NCBI GenBank assembly: GCA_958299035.1
Contig: CATQJL010000316.1
Coordinates: 28,526,012-28,590,011 of the forward strand
From: Cylicocyclus nassatus
Lineage: Eukaryota; Nematoda; Chromadorea; Rhabditida; Strongylidae
Length of the DNA: 64,000 nucleotides
Reading direction: 5' to 3'
Shown: in pieces, positions 34,322-45,105 of the stretch
How the letters are laid out: every line of letters begins with the position of its first letter
How positions within the stretch are numbered: the first letter of the stretch is position 1
Notes under the pieces: model-generated
The model's database searches: none
Told to the model about the DNA's origin: nothing
What the model saw: only the letters and a program-made list of their open reading frames with translations
Translations under genes and position numbers: made by a program

Positions 34322-34805
34322 TTAAAGGCACCGTCCACCCAAATGGGGGTTGGCGAGATTATGATGGCATACTAGTGTGGGCCCTCATACTAGACAAACC
34401 TCCAAGCTTCGCCGCAAAAGACTGCTTCTGAAGCGAGAAATCCGCTACGGAAGTAACAAAATGGGCGGGGCGCCCCCGGCGGTCCACCCAGCTCGAACTC
34501 AATGTTTTTGTCGCCTTCAGGCCTTCTGAAAGCCCTGATTCCGAATATGGAGTCGAAAATTCGCAAAACCCCCAAAAATCCCTGTTTCGAGAACCCTCTG
34601 CAACAAGTGCAGGCGAGATAAAGCATGCAAGTGGGTGGGGCGACCGGGGGCGCCCCGCCCACTTTTGTTACTTCCGGGGCGGATTTCTCGCTTCAGAAGC
34701 AATCTTTTGCGGCGAAACTTGGGGGGTTTGTCTAGTATGGGGGCCCACACTAGTATGCCATCATAATCTCGCCAACCTCCATTTTGGGTGGACGGTGCCT
34801 TCAAG
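34322..34805. mobile_element. 484-bp foldback element
   Basis: TTAAAGGCACCGTCCACCCA on the left pairs with TGGGTGGACGGTGCCTTCAA on the right. The arms stay complementary for at least 150 bp, through GGCATACTAGTGTGGGCCC and GCGAGAAATCCGC to a GC-rich GGCGCCCC block. No coding content. Confidence 0.8.
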
Positions 34806-35655
34806 CATGTGTAGGGCGAAAGTGTGTGAAAAATCTAAATTTTTCGTGAATATCAGACCAATCCAAATGACGTCATTGGTTTGATTACCTTCATAACCAT
34901 AGAAAGATAAATGCTAAATAATGTTTTCCTCTTAAAATGGCATAGAAAAAGTTCTTGTGAAATCAATGGTGTTCGCTAATAATTTGAATAATTTTCGATG
35001 GTTTATATGATTGTAGCATTTTGACCCAAGGATATATTAATAGTGGAAACTTAATGTGAAATACAATACCTAGAGATAACGATATTCTATAGCAGATGTG
35101 TCTTTTTCTGGTCATTGAGTATGGGCGTAACTTATGCGCATCACTTCGCAACAACCAGAAAGGTCAGCTAGCCATATAAAATGGCACAGATGCTCAGTAT
35201 TGAGTAGTTATCGCAAGTACCTCACGTCTGCTAGTCGAACCTCGACTCATTTGTTTCGTCCTTCCTTCTTTTTGTCTGATCCAGACTCTTATACGTATGT
35301 TCTCTAAGAAAACGTTCTCTATGTGCAACAATGTGTGCTTAAAATAAACTAGTAATAATATTGAAATGTTAACACTTCTCAAGTGTAACCATAGCCAAAA
35401 TTGAAGAGATTTAGAATATTTTGCGAGAACACTAAACAACGTCACTCTGTTTCGTTACTTCCCTTAGACGGAGTTTAAAATGAGTTCTAGGTCTTTCCCG
35501 GAACTCCTCAGTAAGGAAGGAAGACCCAAAATCATATATTATCTGTACTAATTTGTTGTTATTGTAAATTTATAAAATTTGTTTGACTACATTATTGAGC
35601 TAGAGTTCATAAATTAAATTTAGTAAATAAACCAATTTAAGGAACAAGCGCGACT

Positions 35656-36093
35656 ATGTCAAAGATAAACAGAGTGGAAGAATCAGTGGACGGAAAGGAA
35701 AATAAATTTGTAAGTATTAGTTTGCTGACACTTGCATTGATTCAGTGCCAGCTTCGTGATCAATCAATTTATTGATTTTTTAGCTCTACGCAGGATGTGA
35801 AGACAATAGACATACAAATCTACTAATCGAACATGCTGAATTGGTAAAAGAACTTGAACATGCTAGATTGGTCCAAGAACGATTACAAAAGGTATTTGAG
35901 ATTTTTCTCCTATCATATTAACTCATTTCTAAAAGACCACTTTTTCTTTCAGGAATTGGAAGAGGCAAGAAAGAAGAAAAATTCTTACTATGCTGCTTGG
36001 CAAAAAGCCCTTCAAAGATTGGATTTCATATATGCCATCATCATCGAGGCACAAGCAGATATTGATGACGCTTTAGACTTCGAGAGATTTTGA
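35656..36093 (+). CDS. Small charged coiled-coil protein, unrecognised
   Basis: Three exons (35656-35709, 35784-35891, 35953-36093) join in phase 0 with good donors (GTAAGT, GTATTT) and acceptors (TTTTTTAG, TTCTTTCAG), giving 100 residues. Residues 1..18 are polar. From about residue 30 to 70 the chain is rich in E, K, L, A and R (LLIEHAELVKELEHARLVQE then ELEEARKKKN), as in a coiled coil. The C-terminal part is amphipathic (YYAAWQKALQRLDFIYAII) and ends acidic (DIDDALDFERF). No signal peptide or membrane segment is seen. One cysteine occurs early (YAGCED). Introns of 74 and 61 bp are normal for nematodes. It stands alone between foldback elements. Function is not known to me; expression evidence would settle whether it is real. 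Confidence 0.65.
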
Positions 36094-36361
36094 AAATGTC
36101 ACTCTATTGTTTCATGACTGACACTTATTTACCGCTACAAGTCTTTATAAATATTATTGATACATCTATTTTTGAAAAATCATTTGGAAAAGGTTTTGGC
36201 GACTGATTGTCGTAGGTGTCTTTGGTCATTAGGCGGATAAGATTACATCAAACAGATGTATCTGACTATCTATATAGTACGATGGTGCTTCACTCAGCGG
36301 GATGCCAACATATGGCGAAGGATCAAATTCTCGACTTCACATTCTACCGAGATATTATACT

Positions 36362-36587
36362 TTAACACATTCACGACAATGCGACCCACCGGTGGGTCGT
36401 ATGCGTCCTACCGTTTTGGATAATACGACCCACCGGTGGGTCGTATGCTGAATTTTTGGTTTTGGTAGTCTACTATGTCAGGATTAATTAGTAGCCAAAG
36501 AATATTACCCAAACTCAACATTGCAAAATATGCTCTGTTCCCAAAATGGTAAGCATCAAAACATCGGCCTTATCCTGAATGTGTTAA
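36362..36587. mobile_element. 226-bp piggyBac-like MITE
   Basis: Both ends are TTAA followed by a short inverted repeat (TTAACACATTC at the left, GAATGTGTTAA at the right). This is the arrangement left by piggyBac-superfamily elements, which duplicate TTAA. Inside are two copies of a palindrome, CGACCCACCGGTGGGTCG, at about 36381..36398 and 36425..36442. Confidence 0.8.
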
Positions 36588-37844
36588 TCTTATGCTAAAG
36601 AATCAAGAGTTTTTATACTTTAGCTCTTGGAACATTTTCGAGGACTGAAAAAATTGACACCGTAAATTTTGCCGGTGCTTTGTACAGGGTTAGCTGCCCA
36701 CAAATGAATTTGAACAAAAAGGACAAAGATCAACTTATCAATACCAATAAATCCGAAAGATTGGTGGAATATTGTTTTGTTTCGAAACGCCTTACAATCT
36801 GTATATCCTTGGCAGCTCTATGCATACCCAAAAATCATCGCAGCAAGTGTGAGGAAAATTTTCTAGCCCTAAAGTTGCTTGCATTCCTTTTTCATTCCAA
36901 TGAGAATGAAAGGTAGCTCATCCCGTATGTGGTCTCTGCTTATGTGTAGAAAAAAGTTGACTGAGCAGCAATAACAAAGTCGAAAATTCTTCTCACAAAA
37001 ATTTATGTAGGAAATCCGAGAATATACTAAATCGCTCTCACCAAAACAATAGAAAAAGACACATTCTCGGAAATTTTTACTTTCTTCGTTGCTAAAAACC
37101 GAAAAATTGTCTTTTAATATGGCTTTACTGGGCCTCTCTGCTATGTAGAGCAAAAGTTTTGTGATCGTATGTCTGCAGTTTCTATGCTATTTATAAGGAC
37201 TGCAAGGACATATTATTTTTATGCTGAAAATTTTCAGGTTTACATATTTTTCGCATATCTCTATGAGGGCAAGGCTAAAATAATTAGAATCATTTCCCGG
37301 TAAGCTCTACTTAGTACAGATCCAGCTCCCTAGTCAAATAATACACATGCACAAGACAATTCCTTCGTTATTTGCCTGTGAAGAGACAATGAAAAAGAAC
37401 TTAACATATGATTTGCTATCCGCTTTAGGTGTACTATCTTACACTCGTGCTTTTTTCCCTAAATAAAGGGTTGCAGGGTATATGCTGGATCTGACAATTA
37501 AAGAAAAAAGAGTTTTTGAACAGCTTCTTTGTACCGTACCTGTCTACAATCAATCCTCCGATTCAAGAAGCCTGCTGGATTTTAAAACCTGCTATTTTGG
37601 CACTAGCAAAGCGCTTGAGATTTTGCTAGTTTTATTCAATTCAAGAGTAACATATTGAGTCTCATTACCATACGTGTTATCATGTACGTGTATTCACTTC
37701 CTGTTCTTCTCACTTTTGTATAGTTACCTTGACAACCATCAAACAAAGTTTTGTGTTTTCTCGTAAGTTATTCCATAAATCTTTTCTAGTATACACTGTT
37801 AGTATACACTAGACACATAATATTACTCAAATGTGCCCTTCTTG
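36588..37844. other. Intergenic, nothing recognised
   Basis: A plus frame at 36680..36916 and a minus frame at 36869..37153 are open, but neither shows coding bias or joinable splice sites. Confidence 0.35.
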
Positions 37845-38260
37845 GATTTTTTCCGCACATAGAAAGCGAGAAAAAAAGCAAGCAAACTCCGCCCCCAGCC
37901 CCTCTCACATACGTCATTGCTTACTACAAGTTAGTAAGTGTAAATTTAAAATCTTACCAAATCTGTATGTGCTCATGGTCTCAATATTGAGCAATGGAAA
38001 AAATCCATCAAATACATTTTTGGGTATTTCCATGTGTCTACTGTATAACGACCGAGTTGGAGGTTTGTAAGAATTCTCTGAGAGGATCCGATTCCTAGGA
38101 TAGAAAAAATTTTGATTTTCGGCTTCAAATTTTATCTGGATTACGACTTGGGCAGATCTTCGACTGTCAACTGGTAGGGCTTGCTTCGCCTTATCGAATG
38201 TTATCCTAAGTTTGCTAGGAAAACAAGAACAGGCTAACCTTACTTTTCAAAAAATTCCTG
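37845..38260. mobile_element. Partial copy of the outer mariner-like element, without the nested insertion
   Basis: The segment CGCACATAGAAAGCGAGAAA, then AACTCCGCCCCCAGCCCCT matches 32925..32990. Later parts (GCTTCAAATTTTATCTGGAT, TTACGACTTGG, GGAAAACAAGAACAG) match 34012..34125. Between them only about 0.1 to 0.2 kb is present here, where the other copy carries the 732-bp nested element, so this copy shows the unoccupied site. Confidence 0.7.
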
Positions 38261-38815
38261 CACGTACTTTTTACTCCTAAACAAACTTACTTCCCAGTAT
38301 TGAAAATAAGTTTTACAGGTTTTCCTTACTTACTGAAGGGTTCCAGGGAAGATCTGTAATAGCTTTTACTTCGTCTAAAAGCAGAAATGAAACGGAGCCT
38401 TTCAGTTATTTACACATTGTGAATTGAAAGTCCTTCTTATTATTACATAAATTTATCGGGTATTAGTAAAATCCAGCAACACTTGTCTTTGCTCAAAGCT
38501 GTTTAATTGCAGCACCGAACAAAAATATGCATATGTGGTACAAGTAACTATTAACCATATTCGAATTACCTTTATTTCAAGGTTTCGAATGCGCTCAATC
38601 AGCCTTTAACTCAAGATAATCACTGGAACTGGGAAAATTTCGGCATAGTTGTGTCATCCACGTTATCAAATTGATGATCCAAGATTCTACGAAAGCGATC
38701 AAAGCTGGTTAGCTGTTCTCGTTTTGGATTCGAAGCTTAGCGCTCGACATCCGCCCTCCGCACCTGTTCCACCTCTCAGTCTGTCACCACACGGAGAGTT
38801 TCTTCTGCTAAAGCA

Positions 38816-41800
38816 ATGCGATTCTTAATTCTGCAACTATTACTAATTTATTCAATACAGGCTTCTTTAGGTAGTTTATATTCCGCACTACGCTTTATAT
38901 TGATTTTTTTATTTTCCACAAAATTCTAGTGTAAGTGTAACCTACATAATCGTCCTCTGAGTTTAATTTTTCTAGTGTTTTTGTTTCAAAGTCGTAAAGT
39001 CGTGTTCGTAAACTTTTTTCAATTCCATGATTTTCAAAGAATCGCGCAGACATCGTATCGCTATCCATTCTCGCTCTCATAGCTAACGGATAGAAAATGG
39101 CTTTCGCTAGCGTTGAAAATACCAGCCTCGAGATTGATGTCAAGCAATTCGGGACGAATTAAAAGCATTATCTAAATTTTTTTTTGCATCTCTAGCAAAT
39201 CATTATGAGTGTTTTTACTTATTTGTTTGTATTTATTTGTATACTGACATTACAGTTATAATATGCCGTACTGAAAAGGAGACTAATAATTGGAAAAGAG
39301 TAAGATGTGAAGAATGTGTATAACCTTAAGCTATCTCTTCTCGTCATCGGAAAGTTCATACATTCTGAAAGTCATGCATTTTTGAACTAATATGGTTAAA
39401 TGACACTCATGCATTTTTATGTTGATCAAAATTTAGCCTTTGGAATTAGTTAGTTACAATAATTCTAAATTATGGATTAAGTTATCCCAATATAAAAGAA
39501 TTTTTCTAATTCAAAGCGTCTATTCTAATTCAAAGCCGTCCTTCTCGTCTATTTTTATCTGATTCGGTGGTCAGAAAAAAAGAAACGAGACATATGGCTC
39601 TTAACTAGAAGAATTTTCGAAGGGGGAATTTTTGCAAATGAGTTTCGCGGCCATTGTAAGCAGCTTGTGTTTGGGTTTTGAATAAAAAAATTGAATTTTT
39701 TCTACTTCTTACTCTGTGTTATCACTTACTTTGCATCATTTAGCAGGTCGGTTTCGATTTCGACGCGATACCGATGCCCCTTTTGCTCACACTCTTCCCT
39801 CAGAACGAAGAGAGATCCGAAGACGACCGCCAGCGTTTCTTCAGGCTCTAGGTCCGGGCTTCTCCTCCTTTCTACTTTGAGTTAACTGATATGTTTTTAC
39901 ATATTAGACATGGTTCATAACCGCACTTTGAGTGTTTAATGATTGATTTAGTGCTTGTGTGTTGACAAGATAGACCGTTGTATACAAAACTAGAAAAAAT
40001 ATGGTTTAGGTAAATGTTGGAGGCGTATTTGTGCTTTCAGGACCATTAGCTGTCGGTAAACGGGATGGTGACGACGCCAAAGTTGCTCTACCCGGATTGG
40101 GAACATTCGGAGTCGGAGATGTGAAAAGCACCATGGCGAAGTTTATACCAGGTACATTTCATAACTATCTTTCAAAGCTTTCCCTAACTTCGGTGTGTGA
40201 CCTTCAAAAGTCTAATCCTAGCCGGTATGAGTGACGAGACCCCGAATGGCGGGACTTATGATCTGGCAGACAAGCCTAACCTCGGTTACATGGAAAGGGA
40301 GACAACAGCTGGAAAAACTAGTGGATCGCTGAGCAAGGTCAGTTTCACAGAGATTTTGAGTAAATATAGCTCTATGAAGGATGGAATTACATGTGTTATT
40401 GTAAATTTGCTTGTAATTTGAACAGTGAGAATTCGATCTCAATTCAGTGCGAAAAAAAGGTAAAATACTCCATGCGTTAAGAGCCGGGCATACTTCATGC
40501 GATTTCAGTCGATTTGACAAAATTCCAACTGTCCTAAGCACATTTCAAATGTACACAAAATAGAGCATTCTTTCAATCCACGTAAGTTATAGACACTATG
40601 CATGTACAGTTTGCTAGTGTTGGATCTGAAGACTTCTAGCGAATTGCCAAATCGCATCGATTGAAATCGCGTGAAGTATGCCCGGCCTTTTAGTTTTTAT
40701 CCTCTTTAAAGTATTGTATACATCAAGATCGTAAATTGCACCATTTTTGCGGTACTATGAGGTGATCTTTAAAGATTTTTGAGAATTCTTTTCCTGAAAT
40801 GTTAAAATGACTGAAAAATAATATTTCCATTTTTCGACTATATGGGCTGGTCATGAAATCTTAAAGTCTTCTCAAAATTTCCTTTCAGATGTCCTTCGGA
40901 GGTATTGGCACATTGCAAGTTGGAGAAGAGAAAGAACAAGGAACTGGATTGCTGGACTTTTCGAAAACACGTAAGGACACCAATTTTTTTGGGAGCGATA
41001 TTCTACCAAGAAGCTAGTTTCAACATAGCGTTTATATTATCCGGATTCCATGCCCAAACCGCCAAAGCTTGGAAGAGTGTTTTTCCAGTATTTCCCTTTC
41101 TGCAATTGCCACCACTCAAGAGTGAAGACGCACAGGAAGAAAGGCACACAGCAGTAGATCCAAGACTTGGTGAACTATACTACCCGAAACCTAAATCATA
41201 CGTGGATGAGGCCGAGAAACTTCTCGAAACGAACCCGCCGACGCCAGCCACACCATTCAAGGAAGTTAGCCCTAAAAAAACCTATAGCATCGTATTTTTT
41301 TCAATCTCAAGCAAATCCTGCTGTTTTCTTGCAGATCAAAGAAGTGAAGAGTGGGGAAGTTGACTTTCCTAGCGAGAATCCTTTCGATATGATCAAATCT
41401 CGTCCCGGCTATCCAGGACGAGCTCGTGTACATGCTGTTAAGACTGCAGTAACGGAGGTAAGCATGGTACATAGTTTAAATTCTCAACCATTTTCTTGAT
41501 AAAACCACTTTGTTACAAAATTCCGTAATTATGGAGCGCCGCTTGATTTGGAGCAAAATTATTTTTTAGGATGACGATCTTCTACCCAGCAAGGAACCAT
41601 TCGATGACAAATCTACTGAAGGATTTATCAAACAAAAATCTAAGGAAAAGATTACAGAGGCAGAACAAGGAACTGAGGATTTGGTGCCAAGCGGTGGAGT
41701 ACAGAATTTCGCAGCGGTATATAATTTTGCACAAAATTTTTAGATTACTTTCTCCTTGCAAAGTCAAATTTTTTTGTGGTAAATATACCAGTACTAACAA

Positions 41801-44800
41801 TCCGAGATGTTTTAGACGGCAGGAAGAGTACCACTCTCCCAATTGGGACTTTCCCAAAAAGAGATCTACGCTTTATGTGCAAGATTTGCGCCGATTGCCG
41901 CAAAGGTACAAGTTCTTTTTGACTTTGCCCTTATGTTCATAGTTTGTCTCAACCAAAGTGTCCTCTCGCTTTGCACTTCCGCCTTGCGAGTGCTTTGCGC
42001 GAGTTAGCGGGCGTTTGATGTGAGCAGTGAAATTGACGCGACGGACACGTGTGGTGCTCGCGTTGCGCATGCGTTGCCCGACGCAGTGCACTGCAATCGA
42101 GACAGACTATATATCCGACCACATGTACTTATGTTTGGTTGTAGTAAGAATTAAATCCGTAATTTTTTCATTCAGCACTGCTATGCTCCAAAAGTTGAGG
42201 AGCAATTTGTAGATAAATGCCGAGGCTACAACGAGGATTGCCAGCAATTTCAAGCTCAGGTAAGAGATTTTCAATTTGCTAGCGTTGAATGAAAGCAAGA
42301 AACTGAGCTTGTTAAGTCCTTGTTTTTGCGCTAGTAATCGATTTACGCCCCACAGCCAACTTATGACCCTCAGCCAAACCTCGACAAAATGCGCGCAAAG
42401 ACGACAATACGTGCATATTCAAAAAACCAGACCCACCCAGTTTCGCGCCACGGCCATCGTGTCCTGCATTGGCCAAGACTCAACTTGTTTTTGCCGTCAA
42501 TAAGCTATTGGCGAGCATCCATTTTTGGCGCGAAATTTGAAATTTACCCTTTCTTGCCAAGCTCACCTCCCTTGCATACAGATGCCCAAAAAATTTTTTT
42601 CGCTCGCTGAGCATTAATATTTTCGAAAGTAGGATTTACAATCTAGACAACAGCCATGACTTCCTTTACTTAAAATGATGAAGTACTTTCTGGCAGCGCG
42701 CTCCACCGTCAAATTCTGACCTAGCGTCAATTTGAAGCATACTTGCAGGCACGACCCCTTGGTGCCGTAGCAAATGCTTTCTCGTCTGGTGTTGGACTTA
42801 CGTACTATAATTGGGATGTCAATGGCATACCGTACTATCCAGTAAACGAGGAAGGTTCTATTGGAAACGGTCATACAGGAAAGGTACGGAAGGGTCCCGC
42901 AACTATGAGCTGACGAGAGATTACCTTACCTTGTACAGGTGGACTTCGGATCGTGGGGTGGTGGATATTCTGACAACATCGGAGTGCGAGATTTTTGGTC
43001 ACAAACGGTGGAAGGAGGTGCAAATTGGTATGAAGGTGGGTTACCTACAGGTTAGCACCTGAGGTAAATATTCACCCTACTTTCTTAGGTGTATATGGAT
43101 ATAAAACGGGGTGGAGCATACCAATAGCTCAAAGCGTCGGCGTGGAAGGTGGTGGAGGCACTCAGGTAAGATCGACCATTTGACAAAATAGGAAAATACC
43201 AATTTATTCAGGTTAGCGTACCACTGAAGGAGGGTGAGCTTGGTAAACCCATCTATGCCACCACTGGTTATCATGTGGGGCCTTACTTCGGTGTAGCAGA
43301 TCGTGTAGGAGTTGACTGGTACAATGGAGGAGTATCGTGGAACAGGGTAAGTTCCTGTAGTCTCCAAAAACAATCTGCTCTTAACATCAGTCTTGCCAAT
43401 CATTTATTCCCTAGAATTTTTGGGCCTGTGAATTAACCTCCCATTAATGGTGTCTAAATTCTCTCATGGCGGTGATGCATTTCTATGATTACGGTAACTA
43501 TTTTAGGAGACAAAGGCATTGCTTGGAGCTGGTCAGAGGTTTTTCGACCTGCCATGTACTATCACAATGCTCTTAATCAAAATTTGTTAGAACGCTTGAA
43601 CGGAGAGAAAGGAGGGGGAAGGGAGGGGATTGTTTAACGTAGATACATCGTATGCTCAAGTAGATAGAACAATCAGCCAAAGCAGAATTTTGCAAAAATG
43701 ATTTTGAATCTATTGAAGTCAGCCAGCAACATATATCGGTAGTAGTTTGTGCACTGCCTATGTTTTTAGTGCTTTGGAAATTATTCTCCTACTTTTTTTT
43801 TCATCATATCATTCAGATGAGGTTAACAAAATGCATAATACTAATAGTATGAGTTTTATACTTAATGCTGCCTTAAAAAGTCGACCGAATGTTACTAAGG
43901 TTGAACAGGTACAATGAATACCTAGATATCTTAGGTGATGATTGGAAGGCCCCAGGTAAATGATTGCCTAACGGTAGGTCATATGATCCATTCTGGTCGA
44001 CAAATTCAGCTTAAAACTGTGGCCCAAACCGTACTTTCTAAGCGAACCAATCAACGTACCGTATTCTGAGACGCTGACTTCGTTTTGAGAGATGGTTAAC
44101 AGGCGCGATTTCCATGCTCAAAAACCTAGTTCAGTGATATGCTTGTTTTTGACGCATTTTGATAAAAAACTGAATGAAATGCTTACAAATGATGTTATTT
44201 GCATTTTCAAGGGTTTTCGGCCTTCAACGTTCATGTTTTGAATTTATTATGTGGTAATAAGATTGAACAGCCCATGCCGGTTACCTACTATATCTTCTTA
44301 CAAGTTTCAAACTTGTCTAGAGCGTCGAAACCCAAATCATGCTGTTTGGTGTTCAGCTGGCAATAAAAATCGCGCCTCTCTAAAATCTTACAAAATCGCA
44401 TAACTAGGTCTCAAAAGTCCTGAAACTCAAATGGTGATAATTTTTTTACATCGTCTTTGCTCTCCCTTACCACTTCCTTTTGGCCGAAGTGAGAGCAAAG
44501 CAATTAACACTTATTGTCCTTGAATGGATTGCCAAACCTAATTGCCAGTGCCGCTCACATTCTGTCATGTTTAGAATATTTTGTAAGAAATAATTTTCGT
44601 TATTTATCATTCACCCAGTTTATGCAAACCCTTATTTAGGCTAATTCGGTCAAAATTCATTGGATTCATTATCAACTTTTTGACTTTATTTTATTATTTT
44701 TCTTTCCAGGGTGTTGCGAGTCCATTTGTTGGCGTTGGAGTGAATACGGGAACGTCTATTGGATTCCCGTCGATCGGCTCCATTATGAACCGAATGGGTG

Positions 44801-44910
44801 TGCAGAATATGGATCACCTGGCAAAAGTGTTTGCAGCTCAAAATCAGCACACTACGTCAGTAGGAGGCCTCGACATCGGAACTGGAGGGTCGACGTCTTT
44901 GAGAGGCTAG
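38816..44910 (+). CDS. Secreted four-cysteine, glycine-rich nematode protein, unrecognised
   Basis: Fourteen exons join in consistent phase to 542 residues: 38816-38870, 40041-40151, 40222-40337, 40889-40970, 41089-41264, 41335-41457, 41570-41716, 41816-41905, 42176-42259, 42749-42883, 42939-43035, 43089-43165, 43212-43346, 44710-44910. Exon 1 encodes a typical signal peptide (MRFLILQLLLIYSIQASLG), so the product is probably secreted. Residues about 19..270 are polar and acidic (GLGTFGVGDV, ENPFDMIKSRPGYPGRAR). Cys291, 302, 315 and 322 form C-x10-C-x12-C-x6-C. Residues about 329..542 are rich in Gly, Tyr, Trp and Val in alternating, beta-like runs (YYNWDVNGIPYYPVN, DFGSWGGGYSDN, VDWYNGGVSWN). 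No family is recognised. An extracellular-matrix or cuticle role is only a guess. Exon 4/5 splicing (acceptor at 41088) is the least certain junction. Confidence 0.85.
40478..40693. mobile_element. Family A MITE in intron 3 of the secreted-protein gene
   Basis: The left end (TTAAGAGCCGGGCATACTTC, ATGCGATTTCAGTCGATTT) is the near-complement of the right end (AAATCGCATCGATTGAAATC, GCGTGAAGTATGCCCGGCC). The interior AAGTTATAGACACTATGCAT and TACAGTTTGCTAGTGTTG match the first 45 bases of the window. Confidence 0.75.
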
Positions 44911-45099
44911 AGAAAGGAAGATAGTGATTGTGATGTGCAATATTCTTATTTTTTGTGATCTCTTAGCTAGAAACTACCTCTATTATAGACATAGTATTTG
45001 ATAATCTTAACTTCAAGTTATAAACGCAAAATTTTTCTTGAGTAATCTCGAAGACAAGATTATTTGACGTGCTGACATGAGTGTTGCAATTTGAACCGA

Positions 45100-45105
45100 A
45101 ATAAA
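45100..45105 (+). terminator. Candidate poly(A) signal of the secreted-protein gene
   Basis: AATAAA lies about 190 bp after the stop codon at 44910. Confidence 0.5.

Noticed and set aside
39691..39885. Signal-peptide-like plus frame (NFFYFLLCVITYFASF) as first exon of the secreted-protein gene
   Set aside because: It lacks an ATG and a donor in the right phase. The exon at 38816..38870 has an ATG, a signal peptide and a donor that joins 40041 exactly in phase 1.
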